A DNA stretch of 64,000 nucleotides from Gammaproteobacteria bacterium (GCA_018825965.1 JAHKAA010000010.1:1-64000), one strand, 5' to 3'; shown: positions 9,193-20,019, counted from the first letter of the stretch. Program-made: numbers and translations. Notes: a model not told the origin generated them from the letters alone.

Positions 9193-11190
9193 TTATGCGA
9201 ACAACTCGTTGGCAGCTGCAACTACAGCGGCCGTGGTAATACCAAAGTGTTCAAACAACTGCTCAGCCGGAGCCGATTCACCAAAGCTGTCCATACCAAT
9301 GATTTTACCTGTCAGGCCAACATATTTGTACCAGCTGTCTTTAATACCGGCTTCAACAGCCACACGTTTAGTGACGGCTGAAGGCAATACCAATTCGCGG
9401 TAATCAGCATTTTGGGCTTCAAATACATCAGTGGAAGGCACAGACACAACCCGAACTTTACGACCTGCCGCTGTTAACTGATGATAAGCCTGCACGGCCA
9501 GTTCAACTTCAGAACCTGTAGCGATCAGAATAAGCTCCGGCGTGCCGGCAGAATCTAACAATACATAACCGCCTTTACGCACATCAGCCAGTTGCTGCGC
9601 TGTACGGGGTTGCTGTACTAAATTCTGACGGGTGAAAATTAAAGTGCTTGGGCCTTCGGTGCGTTCAATAGCAGCCTGCCAGGCCACAGCGGACTCTACT
9701 GCATCACAAGGACGCCAGTTCATCAGGTTTGGCGTCACACGTAATGCAGCCAACTGTTCCACCGGCTGGTGAGTTGGGCCATCTTCACCTAAACCAATAG
9801 AGTCGTGGGTATAGACAAAAATGACCCGTTGCTTCATCAGAGCGGCCATACGCACTGCGTTACGGGCATATTCCATAAACATCAGGAAAGTTGCGCCGTA
9901 AGGGATAAAACCACCATGCAAAGCAATACCATTCATCATGGCGGACATACCAAATTCACGCACACCGTAATACAGGTAGTTGCCGCTGGCGTCTTCTGCG
10001 GTGACCCCTTTGGAGCCAGACCAAATCGTCAGGTTAGAACCTGCTAAATCAGCTGAACCACCTAATAACTCAGGCAATAAGGGACCAAAAGCATTTAAGC
10101 TGTTCTGAGAGGCTTTACGGGTCGCAATAGACTGTGGGTTGTCCTGCAGATGCTGGATATAAGCAGCTGATTTTTCTGCCCAGTCTGCTGGTAAATCTCC
10201 CGCCATACGACGTGTAAATTCAGCGGCCAGTTCAGGAAAAGCTTTGGCATAAGCTGCGAACTTGTCATTCCAGCTTTGCTGAGCAGCTAAACCTTTGGCT
10301 TTGCCATCCCATTCTTGATAAATATCTTCTGGAATAACAAAAGGAGCATGCTGCCAGCCTAAGTATTCACGGGCTGCTGCGATCTCCGCATCACCTAAAG
10401 GTGCGCCGTGGCAATCGTGTGAACCGGATTTATTGGGTGAGCCGTAACCAATAATAGTTTTGCAACAAATTAAGGTAGGTTTGTTTGTAACAGCACGGCC
10501 TTGTTCAATGGCAGCCGCGATGGCAGCTGAGTCGTGTCCGTCAACACCGGCAATCACATGCCAGCCGTAAGACTCAAAACGTGCAGGTGTATTGTCGGTG
10601 AACCAGCCCTCCACATGACCATCGATAGAAATACCGTTGTCATCCCAGAAGGCAATTAATTTACCTAAACCTAAAGTACCGGCTAACGAACAGGCTTCAT
10701 GTGACACGCCTTCCATTAAACAGCCGTCACCTAAAAAGGTGTAAGTGTAGTGATCAACCAGGTCGTGACCAGGCTGGTTAAACTGGGCTGCTAAAGCTTT
10801 TTCAGCAATGGCCATACCTACAGCATTGGTAATACCCTGACCTAAAGGACCAGTGGTGGTTTCAACACCAGGTGCATAACCATATTCAGGGTGACCAGGA
10901 GTTCTTGAATGCAACTGACGGAATTGTTTTAAATCTTCAATGCCTAAATCGTAGCCTGAGAGATGCAACAGAGAATACAACAGCATAGAGCCGTGGCCAT
11001 TAGACAACACAAAGCGGTCGCGGTTGGCCCAGCTTGGGTCTTGTGGATTGTGAATTAAATAATCGCGCCACAATACTTCAGCAATATCTGCCATGCCCAT
11101 AGGGGCGCCCGGGTGACCTGATTTCGCTTTTTGCACTGCATCCATACTCAAAGCACGAATGGCGTTAGCGAGTTGTTTACGAGATGGCAT
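9193..11190 (-). CDS. tkt: Transketolase
   Basis: This 665-residue ThDP-dependent enzyme of the pentose phosphate pathway moves two-carbon ketol units. The N-terminal PP domain has [18 protein letters not shown] and the ThDP motif GDGCLMEG with a downstream DDNG. The Pyr domain has the catalytic glutamate region [14 protein letters not shown] chose the ATG at 11190 because AGGAGAGAAG sits directly upstream and the length then matches E. coli (about 663). A longer in-frame extension to 11361 has no ribosome-binding site and non-homologous sequence. Confidence 0.97.
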   Translation of the reverse strand: MPSRKQLANAIRALSMDAVQKAKSGHPGAPMGMADIAEVLWRDYLIHNPQDPSWANRDRFVLSNGHGSMLLYSLLHLSGYDLGIEDLKQFRQLHSRTPGHPEYGYAPGVETTTGPLGQGITNAVGMAIAEKALAAQFNQPGHDLVDHYTYTFLGDGCLMEGVSHEACSLAGTLGLGKLIAFWDDNGISIDGHVEGWFTDNTPARFESYGWHVIAGVDGHDSAAIAAAIEQGRAVTNKPTLICCKTIIGYGSPNKSGSHDCHGAPLGDAEIAAAREYLGWQHAPFVIPEDIYQEWDGKAKGLAAQQSWNDKFAAYAKAFPELAAEFTRRMAGDLPADWAEKSAAYIQHLQDNPQSIATRKASQNSLNAFGPLLPELLGGSADLAGSNLTIWSGSKGVTAEDASGNYLYYGVREFGMSAMMNGIALHGGFIPYGATFLMFMEYARNAVRMAALMKQRVIFVYTHDSIGLGEDGPTHQPVEQLAALRVTPNLMNWRPCDAVESAVAWQAAIERTEGPSTLIFTRQNLVQQPRTAQQLADVRKGGYVLLDSAGTPELILIATGSEVELAVQAYHQLTAAGRKVRVVSVPSTDVFEAQNADYRELVLPSAVTKRVAVEAGIKDSWYKYVGLTGKIIGMDSFGESAPAEQLFEHFGITTAAVVAAANELFA

Positions 11191-11538
11191 CTTCTCTCCT
11201 GCTTTATTGACTTTATATGACTTTGATCCAAGGGGTGGGGTTACCCGTATGCACTGCTCTTTTCTGTATTTATTGGATTGGCTGCTTAGCGGGTGAACGC
11301 TGTTTTTACATGGATACGGCAAAGTTCGGCTCATTTTCACAGAGCATTGAGCAAATCGCAAATTTTAATCCATTCTAAAGCAAAGTTTTATCTGCTCTGG
11401 CCGATACATTGACCAGTTTTAGCATTAAAGACGTCCGGGCGGCAGAAAGTTCTGGCATTGACTTGCAGCTTTCACTAAAATAGCGGCCCCAAATTACAGC
11501 GCCCAGGCGCGATAACAACCAACATGTGGAATACGTAA
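11191..11538. other. Intergenic region between divergent tkt and metK
   Basis: This 348-base region must hold both divergent promoters, but I could not place a convincing pair of -35/-10 boxes. An eight-base AGACGTCC at 11429-11436 matches seven of eight positions of one MetJ box, but no adjacent second box is present. TTGACT at 11459-11464 is followed by TAAAAT only 12 bases later, which is too close for a standard promoter. Confidence 0.4.
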
Positions 11539-12690
11539 ATGGCACAACACATTTTTACCTCTGAATCTGTTTCTGAAGGACATCCGGATAAAATCGCTGA
11601 TCAAATCTCTGACGCGGTATTGGATGCCATTTTAGAGCAAGATCCAAAAGCCCGTGTTGCTTGCGAAACCTTCGTAAAAACAGGCATGGTGTTAGTAGGT
11701 GGTGAAATCACTACCTCAGCCTGGGTCGACATCGAAGAGCTCACTCGCAGCACTATCCGTGACATAGGTTACGTTCATTCAGACATGGGGTTTGACGCCA
11801 ATTCCTGTGCTGTTTTAAGTGCTATTGGTAAACAATCTCCTGATATTAATCAGGGCGTGGATAAAAAAGATCCAAGTGAACAAGGTGCAGGTGATCAGGG
11901 TTTAATGTTTGGTTATGCCAGCAATGAAACTGACGTGTTAATGCCGGCTCCTATTACTTACTCTCACCGTTTAGTGCAGCAGCAAGCTAAAGTGCGTAAA
12001 GACGGCACCTTAAGCTGGTTGCGTCCTGATGCGAAATCTCAGCTGAGCTTTGTCTATGAAAACGGCAAGCCTGTGGGTATTGATGCAGTGGTTTTATCTA
12101 CTCAGCACTGTGACACCATATCTACAGCTGACCTGCGTGAAGCTGTGATGGAACATATCATCAAGCCGGTATTACCAACTGAATGGCTGAGTGATAAAAC
12201 CAAGTATTTCATTAACCCGACTGGCCGTTTTGTGATCGGTGGTCCTATGGGTGACTGTGGTTTAACAGGCCGCAAAATCATAGTCGACAGCTACGGTGGC
12301 ATGGCACGTCACGGTGGTGGTGCTTTCTCTGGTAAAGACCCATCCAAAGTGGACCGCTCAGCTGCTTATGCCGCCCGTTACGTGGCGAAAAACATCGTTG
12401 CCGCCGGTTTAGCTGAACGTTGTGAAATTCAGGTGTCTTACGCTATAGGCGTGGCTGAACCTACTTCTATCAGCGTTGAAACTTTTGGCACCAGCACGTT
12501 AAGCGAAGATCAACTGATAGCGCTGATCCGTCGTCATTTCGATTTACGTCCCCATGGACTGATCCAGATGCTGCAATTGGAGCGCCCGATTTACCGCGCT
12601 ACTGCAGCTTATGGTCACTTTGGCCGTAACGAGTTCCCATGGGAAAATACCGACAAAGCAGAAATACTGCGTTCTGAAGCAAAAATCTAA
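11539..12690 (+). CDS. metK: S-adenosylmethionine synthetase
   Basis: This 383-residue cytoplasmic enzyme makes S-adenosylmethionine from methionine and ATP. Signature regions are [20 protein letters not shown] near the N-terminus, the ATP-binding hexapeptide GAGDQG, and the glycine-rich [19 protein letters not shown]. The length is standard. The start at 11539 has only a weak GGA ribosome-binding site but gives the conserved N-terminus [15 protein letters not shown] terminator follows 30 bases later, so it appears monocistronic. Confidence 0.98.
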   Translation: MAQHIFTSESVSEGHPDKIADQISDAVLDAILEQDPKARVACETFVKTGMVLVGGEITTSAWVDIEELTRSTIRDIGYVHSDMGFDANSCAVLSAIGKQSPDINQGVDKKDPSEQGAGDQGLMFGYASNETDVLMPAPITYSHRLVQQQAKVRKDGTLSWLRPDAKSQLSFVYENGKPVGIDAVVLSTQHCDTISTADLREAVMEHIIKPVLPTEWLSDKTKYFINPTGRFVIGGPMGDCGLTGRKIIVDSYGGMARHGGGAFSGKDPSKVDRSAAYAARYVAKNIVAAGLAERCEIQVSYAIGVAEPTSISVETFGTSTLSEDQLIALIRRHFDLRPHGLIQMLQLERPIYRATAAYGHFGRNEFPWENTDKAEILRSEAKI

Positions 12691-12720
12691 GTTTTTGTTT
12701 TAACAGACAGAAAAGTGTAA

Positions 12721-12744
12721 AAAGGAGAGCCAGGCTCTCCTTTT
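12721..12744 (+). terminator. Terminator of metK
   Basis: GGAGAGC-CAG-GCTCTCC is followed by TTTTG and preceded by an A-run, 30 bases past the metK stop. This is a standard rho-independent terminator. Confidence 0.85.
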
Positions 12745-12831
12745 GTTATTTACGGGATTAGCAAAGCGCGCTAAGGTAAAACCACAAAAAACAGTCACAG
12801 CAGATGACTAAAACAACAACACGGAGTATCC

Positions 12832-14394
12832 ATGACATCCAGTGCCGTAAAAACCTCCTGGCTCAACCGCAGCCTCAATGCGATAGAACGCATTGGTAAC
12901 AAACTGCCCGACCCCGCCATCTTATTTGCTTTATTAATGTTTTTCGTCTGGGGTTTGTCCTGGGCTTTATCAGGCGTGACTTTCACAGATATAGACCCAC
13001 GTACAGGTCAACCTTTTCAGGTGAAAAACCTGTTGGAAGGTGCAGCTTTTGCTGATTTCATGGCAAAAATGGTCAGCACCTTTGTCAGCTTCCCTCCTTT
13101 GGGTGTGGTACTGGTTGCCATGTTAGGTTTAGGTGTAGCTGAGTACACAGGCTTTATCAACGCAGGTCTTCGCAGTATTTTAGCTGTTACCTCGAAAAGT
13201 TTACTGACCCCGGTGTTGATTGCTGTAGGTATTTTAAGTCACGTTGCAGTAGATGCCGGTTATGTGCTGGTGATTCCTTTAGGCGCAGTGATTTTTTATG
13301 CAGCTGGTCGTCATCCGCTTGCAGGCATTGCCGCAGCTTTCGCTGGTGTGTCCGGTGGTTTTGCTGCCACTTTGTTTGTGCCTTCAAGCTTAGACCCGCT
13401 ACTGGCGGGTTTAACTCAGGCTTCAGCCCGTTTATCAGCCGACCCTGCTGCTGCCAGTCTGGTGATCAATCCTTTAAATAACTACTACTTCACTACAGCT
13501 TCTGTGGTGTTGATTGTGATTGTAGGTTGGATATTAACCGATAAATTTGTTGAACCTCGTTTGCAACAAACCAAAGTCGACGGCGATCCTGAGCAGTTGC
13601 CTTCGATGGAGCCATTAAATGACAGCGAGCGTAAAGGCTTACGTTATGCCTTATTCTCAATGCTGGTCGCTGCAACAGTTCTGGTGGCTGCAGTCTGGCC
13701 GGAAAACTCAGCATGGCGCTCTGGCACAGGCGATCTGACTGCTGCTTCAGCCCCTTTAATGCAATCGATAGTCGGACTTATTTTTGTATTTTTCCTGCTG
13801 CCAGGCATAGTGTACGGCTATGTTTCAGGCAAAGTAAAAAACCACAGAGACGTAGTGCAAGGCATGAGCAAAGCCATGAGCGGCATGGGCTACTACATAG
13901 TGATGGCATTTTTCTGTGCTCAGTTTATCTTTGCTTTTGGTCAGTCGAATTTAGGAGCTTTGCTTGCCATTAAAGGAGCCAACTATCTGCAGGCTATGGC
14001 CTTTCCTATGGCAGTCAACCTGGTTGGTCTGGTGTTGCTGACAGGTCTGGTGAATCTGGTGATAGGTTCAGCTTCAGCAAAATGGGCACTTATTGGCGCC
14101 ATACTGGTGCCCATGCTGATGCAACTGGGTGTGTCACCGGACTTAACACAAGCCGCTTATAGGGTTGGTGATTCGTCGACTAACATTATCACGCCTTTAA
14201 TGCCTTATTTTCCGCTGATCGTGGTGTTTTGTCAGAAGTATGTGAAATCAACAGGTATTGGCACTTTAGTGGCGCTGATGCTGCCTTATTCCATCACCTT
14301 GTTGGTTTGCTGGACCGCCTTTTTAATACTGTTCTGGATGCTGGGTATACCTTTGGGTATTGGTGCCAGTTACCAGTATCCGGCTGTACCTTAA
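12832..14394 (+). CDS. AbgT family transporter (p-aminobenzoyl-glutamate type)
   Basis: This 520-residue inner-membrane protein has about a dozen hydrophobic segments. It has the family N-terminus RIGNKLPDPAILFALLM and conserved regions PLGVVLVAMLGLGVAEYTG and GDSSTNIITPLMPYFPL. AbgT proteins import p-aminobenzoyl-glutamate, or in some species export antifolate drugs as sulfonamide pumps. No peptidase or folate gene lies beside it, so the substrate cannot be assigned from context. A GGAG ribosome-binding site precedes the ATG, and it is flanked by terminators as a single-gene unit. Confidence 0.9.
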   Translation: MTSSAVKTSWLNRSLNAIERIGNKLPDPAILFALLMFFVWGLSWALSGVTFTDIDPRTGQPFQVKNLLEGAAFADFMAKMVSTFVSFPPLGVVLVAMLGLGVAEYTGFINAGLRSILAVTSKSLLTPVLIAVGILSHVAVDAGYVLVIPLGAVIFYAAGRHPLAGIAAAFAGVSGGFAATLFVPSSLDPLLAGLTQASARLSADPAAASLVINPLNNYYFTTASVVLIVIVGWILTDKFVEPRLQQTKVDGDPEQLPSMEPLNDSERKGLRYALFSMLVAATVLVAAVWPENSAWRSGTGDLTAASAPLMQSIVGLIFVFFLLPGIVYGYVSGKVKNHRDVVQGMSKAMSGMGYYIVMAFFCAQFIFAFGQSNLGALLAIKGANYLQAMAFPMAVNLVGLVLLTGLVNLVIGSASAKWALIGAILVPMLMQLGVSPDLTQAAYRVGDSSTNIITPLMPYFPLIVVFCQKYVKSTGIGTLVALMLPYSITLLVCWTAFLILFWMLGIPLGIGASYQYPAVP

Positions 14395-14398
14395 ACAC

Positions 14399-14433
14399 AA
14401 ATCAGGGTTATTGTTCACAATAACCCTGATTTC
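14399..14433 (+). terminator. Terminator of the AbgT transporter gene
   Basis: AATCAGGGTTATTG-TTCA-CAATAACCCTGATT forms a 13 to 15 pair stem followed by TTCTTT, four bases past the stop codon. Confidence 0.88.
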
Positions 14434-14505
14434 TTTCTGGTAAAAACTGTAATTTCATGGTTAAACTCAGGCAATACAAACAGATAACGGGTAGCCAACA
14501 TAGTA

Positions 14506-15420
14506 ATGGGCAAATTGTTGTATAAACAACTCTGTCTTATTTCTGTTTTGCTGAGCAGTCCGACGCTCCTGGCAGCTGAAGTGCTGTCAGTTATTTATCC
14601 TGAAGTGAAAGCACCTTACGATGAGATATTTAAGCAAATCGTCCAAGGTATTGAGGATGAATATCAGGGTCCGATAAAATTGTACCCACTCAAATCAACC
14701 TTCTCTGTCACAGACACAGTGCAACAGCTTGATCAAAACAATGAGCAAATGGTTATCGCGCTTGGAAAAAGTGGTTATCAGGTTGCAAAAGAAGTCTATC
14801 AGCGTAAATCTGTGGCCGTGGGCGCTTTGCCTATCCAACCCAACGGCATTTCAGGTGTGAGTTTATTGGCCGAACCTAAAGTATTGTTTGATTCACTTCG
14901 TTTGCTGGCTCCTTCCGTCAAACGTGTGGCTGTTTTGCACACCCCAGCGAATAAGTGGTTGATTGGCAGAGCTAAAGCTCAGGCAGATCAGTTAGGGTTA
15001 ACCTTGTTACATATCGAAGTATCCGATCTGAAAAATGCGGTAGCAGAATATGACACTTTGCTCAAAGAGTTAGATCCACAAACAGACGCCATTTGGTTGC
15101 CACTGGATCCAGTAACTGCAAATGAGCAGGTCATTTTACCCAAACTGCTTGAATATGCCTGGGAACATAATCTGGTGTTATTTTCCAGCAAACCAGAGCA
15201 TGCCAAAAGGGGCGCTTTGTTTTCCATGTTCCCGAATCACTATGAATTGGGCAAAGGCCTGGTCTTTATGGTGGAAAGACTTCGCAGTAAAGAAATAGCC
15301 TCATCCGTATTGCCTATGGATAAAATGAAATTAGCTGTCAATCTGCGAACAGCGGCGCATCTTGGATTTGCGTACAACACCCAGCTGCGTAATAACTTTT
15401 CTATTGTGTTCAACAAATAA
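14506..15420 (+). CDS. ABC-transporter-type periplasmic substrate-binding protein
   Basis: This 304-residue protein has a signal peptide (residues 1-23, ending LLAAEV) and a type-1 periplasmic-binding fold of the ABC_sub_bind kind (ALGKSGYQVAKEV, KRVAVLHTPANKWLIGRA). No permease or ATPase gene lies nearby. The next gene, five bases downstream, encodes a sensor kinase with a periplasmic domain. I infer that this protein works as a ligand-binding partner of that kinase rather than in transport. The ligand is unknown. Confidence 0.75.
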   Translation: MGKLLYKQLCLISVLLSSPTLLAAEVLSVIYPEVKAPYDEIFKQIVQGIEDEYQGPIKLYPLKSTFSVTDTVQQLDQNNEQMVIALGKSGYQVAKEVYQRKSVAVGALPIQPNGISGVSLLAEPKVLFDSLRLLAPSVKRVAVLHTPANKWLIGRAKAQADQLGLTLLHIEVSDLKNAVAEYDTLLKELDPQTDAIWLPLDPVTANEQVILPKLLEYAWEHNLVLFSSKPEHAKRGALFSMFPNHYELGKGLVFMVERLRSKEIASSVLPMDKMKLAVNLRTAAHLGFAYNTQLRNNFSIVFNK

Positions 15421-15425
15421 TACTG

Positions 15426-16961
15426 ATGCCTCATCACTCCCCTACCCTCAGGCGACAACTCCTTAAACTTCTGGTCCCTGGTCTGGTTTTTATGATGAGT
15501 TGTTTCAGTGTGCTGCTGGTCTGGATGACCACCAGCCACACCAGTACCATGGTATTTTCCAATGCACAGCAGGTCGTGCGCTCGTTAGCTAATCAGTCGG
15601 TGTTGGCTTTACTGACAGAAAGCGCTGAAAACGCTGAAAATGCATTAGGACAAATCAGCAGCTTCCCTGACGTGACCGGGGTGGGTTTGCTCACTGCCAC
15701 CCATGAGTTTCTGGTCTGGCATGGGTCAGAGGAAAATAAGCAAGAGTTCATACAACATGCATGGCCACAAACACCGGACCAAAGTCTGAACTGGCAGGAT
15801 CAGCACTACTGGTATCTGGCTGCTGCAGTCGTATTAGAACAAAACGACAACGCAGCAGAGCTGTCCTTTGACACTGACGGGCGCCAACATATTGGTTATG
15901 CGCTGGTCAGTTTCAGTAAAGAACGTTTGAGTGATTACAGTAACTCTATTATGTTGGCGATGCTGGCGGTCACTACCGCGGCCTTATTGTTGCTTTTGCT
16001 GGTCATCAACCATAGTGTCAAAAAGATCACTCAGCCATTGAATACCTTATCGAAAAGTATGTCAGAAGCAGATTTGACGCAGCAGCATCAACAAGTAAGG
16101 GTTGCCGGAACATCTGAAATACAGCAAATAGCCCTGTCGTACAACGCCATGATGACAGCGTTAAATGAACGGGATGAACAATTGCGTCAGCACAGAAATG
16201 AGTTAGAAGCTCTGGTGCAGATCCGAACCATAGAACTCACCAGTGCCCGCGATGCGGCCTTAACATCCAGCCGCCATAAATCAGAATTTCTGGCGAATAT
16301 GAGCCATGAATTACGCACTCCAATTCAGTCGATCATTGGCTACATTGATTTAGTAAAAGAACAACTGGAACTGCAAAATCAGTTTGACCTGCAGGATGAT
16401 CTGAACCGGGTGCTTAAAAATGCAGATCGCTTGCTACAAATGATCAACAGCCTGCTGGATTTAGCAAAAATTGAAGCCGGTCGTATGGAATTGCATCCGC
16501 GCGACTGCAGTCTTTATGAGCTGATACAACAGAGTCAGGATCTGATCAACCCCTTGTTAGCAGGACAGCAAAACAGCCTGATAGTGCACCAACCTGCTCA
16601 GGATCAGCGTTTGCGGCTCGACGCAGAAAAGCTGCTGCAGATTTTGGTGAATTTACTGAGCAACGCGGTAAAGTTTACGCAACAGGGAGAAATTCAATTA
16701 TCCGCAGAGATAGAAGGCCGTTATTGCGTATTCACAGTAAGTGATTCCGGCATAGGTCTGACCGGTCAGCAAATGACCCAGGTTTTTATGCCTTTTTATC
16801 AGGCCGACGGCAGTCAAAGCCGTAAAACAGGCGGAACAGGACTGGGGTTGGCTATTACTAAACAGTTTGTCGAATTGATGTCCGGTACTATAGAAGTCAG
16901 ACATGCAAAAGCGGGTGGCGCAGAATTTATAGTAAGGCTTCCGGTTACTTTGCCGATATAA
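15426..16961 (+). CDS. Membrane sensor histidine kinase (HAMP-HisKA-HATPase)
   Basis: This 511-residue inner-membrane kinase has a first transmembrane helix near residues 16-38, a periplasmic sensor region (about 40-175) and a second helix near 178-198. A HAMP linker with coiled coil follows (about 199-290). The HisKA domain has the phospho-acceptor HELRTPIQS, and the HATPase domain has the N-box NLLSNAVKFT, DSGIGL and GGTGLGLAI. It is co-transcribed with the binding protein. No response regulator is adjacent; the REC-containing protein at 22717-25194 is the nearest candidate partner, which is speculative. Confidence 0.9.
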   Translation: MPHHSPTLRRQLLKLLVPGLVFMMSCFSVLLVWMTTSHTSTMVFSNAQQVVRSLANQSVLALLTESAENAENALGQISSFPDVTGVGLLTATHEFLVWHGSEENKQEFIQHAWPQTPDQSLNWQDQHYWYLAAAVVLEQNDNAAELSFDTDGRQHIGYALVSFSKERLSDYSNSIMLAMLAVTTAALLLLLLVINHSVKKITQPLNTLSKSMSEADLTQQHQQVRVAGTSEIQQIALSYNAMMTALNERDEQLRQHRNELEALVQIRTIELTSARDAALTSSRHKSEFLANMSHELRTPIQSIIGYIDLVKEQLELQNQFDLQDDLNRVLKNADRLLQMINSLLDLAKIEAGRMELHPRDCSLYELIQQSQDLINPLLAGQQNSLIVHQPAQDQRLRLDAEKLLQILVNLLSNAVKFTQQGEIQLSAEIEGRYCVFTVSDSGIGLTGQQMTQVFMPFYQADGSQSRKTGGTGLGLAITKQFVELMSGTIEVRHAKAGGAEFIVRLPVTLPI

Positions 16962-17084
16962 AAAATATATCTGAGTGAATGACTGGAGTTTCAGTCATCA
17001 GGTTTTACACTGAATAACAGAAATGGCTGATACAGGTAAGTTCCAGCATAACAATAAGAATAAGGACGCCTAACGGGGATTGAT

Positions 17085-19232
17085 ATGACGCAGTTACCAG
17101 CCGCTCGTTTAAATTTACTGAGTCTATGCATGTTCAGCTTGTTTTGCTCTGCTGTGGTTCAGGCAGACAATCAATTTGTCGCAGAAGATTTAGAAGACTT
17201 TTATGGTGCAACTGACTTTGTCAGTATTGCAACAGGCACCACCAAACGTATTGACAAAGCACCAGCCATTACCACTTTAATCACTGCTGAAGATATAGCC
17301 CGCAGTGGCGCAACACATCTTGATGAAGTACTGGAACAGGTTCCTGGTTTGCATGTCACCCCCTCCACCATCAGCAGGTTGGATTCTGTTTACTCCATCC
17401 GGGGTATTCAGACCGGTTTTAACCCACAAGTGCTGGTACTTTTAAATGGCACTGAATTTAAAAACAGCTTCTCAGGGGGCTTGCCCTACACCTTCAGATT
17501 CCCGGCTACCATCATCGAACGTATTGAGGTGATACGGGGGCCAGGCACAGCTGTGTATGGCGCCGACGCTTATTCCGGAGTCATTAATATAGTCACCAAA
17601 GATCTCAGTAAATCCAAATCAGCGATTGGCAGCAGATTTGGCTCTTTTGACAGTAATGATCATTGGTTGCATCTGGGGCATCAGTGGCAGGACTGGTCTG
17701 TGGGTCTGGCTATAGAGCAACAAAAATCGGACGGTGATAAAGACCGTATCGCTGCGACGGATCAACAATCTGTGTTTGATCGGGTCTTTGGCACTCAGGC
17801 ATCACAAGCTCCTGGCCCTTTAAGTACAGGTTATAACATTCTGGATGTCCATGGCACAGTGCAAAACGGCAATCTGAAATGGGAACACTGGTGGTGGCAA
17901 CAACACAAAGGTGGTTTGGGACCAGGTGGTGCCCAGTCACTTGACAGCACTGGCTATCAGAACTTCCGCGATTACAGAACTAAACTCAGCTACCTGTACC
18001 AACTCAGTCCGGAGTTAAGCTGGACCAATGATCTGTCTTATCTTGATGCCAGAAGCGAAACTTATTTTGTTCTGTTCCCGTCCGGCACCAGATTGCCTAT
18101 AGGAGCGGACGGTAATATTAATTTCGCCGCCCCTGTCGGTATGGTTTCTTTCCCGGATGGATACATTGGCAGCCCGCGTGGCAATCACAAAGACAGTCGG
18201 CTAAATAGTATCTTTCATTACACCGCTTTTACCGGACACCAGTTACGTTTAGAGTTAGGCTGGTTTGAACAAAAACTGACGCCCAGAGAACTGAAGAACT
18301 TTGGACCAGGTATTCTCGATGGCACTCAAACTGTAGTGACAGGAGAGCTGACTGACGTCACTGGTACTGATTATATCTACGTCACTCCGGTGCAGCGCAG
18401 CAACAGGCATATCAGCCTGCAGGACAGCTGGCGCTTTCAAAGTGACTGGGAACTGACGATTGGCCTGAGATACGATGATTTCTCTGACTTTGGCAGCACG
18501 CTCAATCCTCGTTTTGCTTTGGTATGGGACACAGCCCATAACCTGACCACTAAATTGCTGTATGGCAGTGCTTTCCGTGCTCCTTCATTTAACGAGCTGT
18601 TTTTACAAAACAATCCGGCAGCTTTAGGTAATCCGGATTTAGAACCTGAAACCATAGACACCCTGGAACTGGCCTTTGACTATCAATTGAGTTTTAACAA
18701 CAGGCTGGCCCTGAATTTATATAGCTACAAAGCAAAAGATTTGATCGACAAAGCACCTATCCCAGGGACCAGTTTTCTACAAACGGCCAATCTGCAGGAC
18801 TTAGATGGCCATGGCGCCGAGTTTGAATGGACCTGGCGCGCCGGGGATCAATGGAAACTGGATAGCAACATCGCCTTTCACAGCACCAAAAACAGTCTGA
18901 CAGAACAGCAAATCGCTCTGGCTCCCCGCTGGACAGGTGCTATACGAGCTTATTACACCTTCAATGATCAATGGCAAGGCAGTGTCTGGGGGTACTGGGT
19001 TGCGGATAGAGCCAGAGCAGCAACAGACACAAGAAAAGCCATCAGCGACTATCAATTGTTTAACCTGAGCCTGAGCTATCAACCCGCTCAAAGCGACTGG
19101 CAGTTCAAAGGCACCCTGCGGAATCTGTTTGATAAAAAGGCCTATGAGCCCAGTACCGGCGCTGTGCAAAATGATTATCAGCTTGAAGGCCTGAGTATCG
19201 CCTTGCAAGCCAGCTATCACTGGGAGTGGTGA
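17085..19232 (+). CDS. TonB-dependent outer-membrane receptor
   Basis: This 715-residue protein has a signal peptide (about 1-27, ending VVQA). Its plug domain (about 50-170) has SGATHLDEVLEQVPGL and the RGPGTAVYGADAYSGVINI motif. A 22-strand-type barrel ends in an aromatic residue (YHWEW). A poor TonB box may lie in the FYGATDFVSIA region. It precedes the citrate-synthase-like pair by only four bases, so the three genes probably form one operon. The substrate is unknown, and no siderophore genes are present. A GGGGAT ribosome-binding site precedes the ATG. Confidence 0.9.
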   Translation: MTQLPAARLNLLSLCMFSLFCSAVVQADNQFVAEDLEDFYGATDFVSIATGTTKRIDKAPAITTLITAEDIARSGATHLDEVLEQVPGLHVTPSTISRLDSVYSIRGIQTGFNPQVLVLLNGTEFKNSFSGGLPYTFRFPATIIERIEVIRGPGTAVYGADAYSGVINIVTKDLSKSKSAIGSRFGSFDSNDHWLHLGHQWQDWSVGLAIEQQKSDGDKDRIAATDQQSVFDRVFGTQASQAPGPLSTGYNILDVHGTVQNGNLKWEHWWWQQHKGGLGPGGAQSLDSTGYQNFRDYRTKLSYLYQLSPELSWTNDLSYLDARSETYFVLFPSGTRLPIGADGNINFAAPVGMVSFPDGYIGSPRGNHKDSRLNSIFHYTAFTGHQLRLELGWFEQKLTPRELKNFGPGILDGTQTVVTGELTDVTGTDYIYVTPVQRSNRHISLQDSWRFQSDWELTIGLRYDDFSDFGSTLNPRFALVWDTAHNLTTKLLYGSAFRAPSFNELFLQNNPAALGNPDLEPETIDTLELAFDYQLSFNNRLALNLYSYKAKDLIDKAPIPGTSFLQTANLQDLDGHGAEFEWTWRAGDQWKLDSNIAFHSTKNSLTEQQIALAPRWTGAIRAYYTFNDQWQGSVWGYWVADRARAATDTRKAISDYQLFNLSLSYQPAQSDWQFKGTLRNLFDKKAYEPSTGAVQNDYQLEGLSIALQASYHWEW

Positions 19233-19236
19233 TCAG

Positions 19237-20019
19237 ATGTCTGAAGCTGAAGACTTTGGTTTTTCAGACAAAGCCAGAACCCGGCTTTGTCTGGAGCAAC
19301 CCAGCCCAACAAATCCCTATCTGACAGAAACCTTGTATCTGGCAGGTTATGATCTGCAGCAACTGGTGCAAAAACGCAGTTTCAGTGACACTTTGTATTT
19401 ATTGTTTTGCCACCAACTCCCCAATGCCGCTCAGTCAGAGCTGCTGGAAAAACTGATGACAGGCTTGATTTGTGCTTCCCCACGCCATGCCGCCAGCAGG
19501 GCTGTGATGAGTGCAGGCATCAGCAAAACCAATCCGGAACATCTGTTGCCTATAGGTTTATTAACCTTAGGAGGCAAGCAGGGAGGAGCAGCCGAAGTGC
19601 AGCTGGCATATCAGTTTTTACAACAACACCTTAATACGACGGCGGAGCTGGTACTGCAGCAGAACCCCGCCAGCTCCGGGCATCAGCATCCGGTCCCCGG
19701 CTTTGGTGCATTATTTGGTGACGTCGATCCATTGATGCAAAAGCTTGCTGAATACTTACTCAGTCTTGAGGGTGCAGGTCCTCATTTACGCTTTGCTCAG
19801 CAACTGGCCACACTGATGGCCAAAGATGGGTATGGTTTACTCGATACCGGACTTTGCGCCGCTGTCTGCGCCGATCTGGCCTTAGGAGCGCGGGAAAGTG
19901 TGGCCTTGTACCAGTTATTCCGTGCCCCGGGTCTTATCGCTTTAGGTATGGAACAAAGTCATTTGCCCATTCACGCTTTACCTTTACTGGAGGACGAACA
20001 TTATGTCTTCCAGCCCTGA
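19237..20019 (+). CDS. Short citrate-synthase-like protein, first of a pair (active-site His missing)
   Basis: This 260-residue protein belongs to the citrate synthase/citryl-CoA lyase superfamily, judged by LPIGLLTLGGKQGGAAEVQL (about 104-123) and HPVPGFGALFGDVDP (about 151-165). It is far shorter than citrate synthase (about 430) and near citryl-CoA lyase size. In standard enzymes the first motif reads G-x-x-H-G-G-A and the second PGFGH; here the histidines appear to be Q115 and A158. A normal citrate-synthase reaction is therefore doubtful. It overlaps the next, related gene, so a heteromer is likely. The annotation is by motif only. Confidence 0.7.
   Translation: MSEAEDFGFSDKARTRLCLEQPSPTNPYLTETLYLAGYDLQQLVQKRSFSDTLYLLFCHQLPNAAQSELLEKLMTGLICASPRHAASRAVMSAGISKTNPEHLLPIGLLTLGGKQGGAAEVQLAYQFLQQHLNTTAELVLQQNPASSGHQHPVPGFGALFGDVDPLMQKLAEYLLSLEGAGPHLRFAQQLATLMAKDGYGLLDTGLCAAVCADLALGARESVALYQLFRAPGLIALGMEQSHLPIHALPLLEDEHYVFQP

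Noticed and set aside
11429..11436. AGACGTCC resembling one MetJ box upstream of metK
   Set aside because: MetJ needs at least two adjacent eight-base boxes; the neighbouring octamers match at only about three of eight positions.
18801..19220. 139-codon minus-strand ORF inside the TonB receptor gene
   Set aside because: It lies wholly antisense to a well-supported gene, has no ribosome-binding site and shows no recognisable motif.
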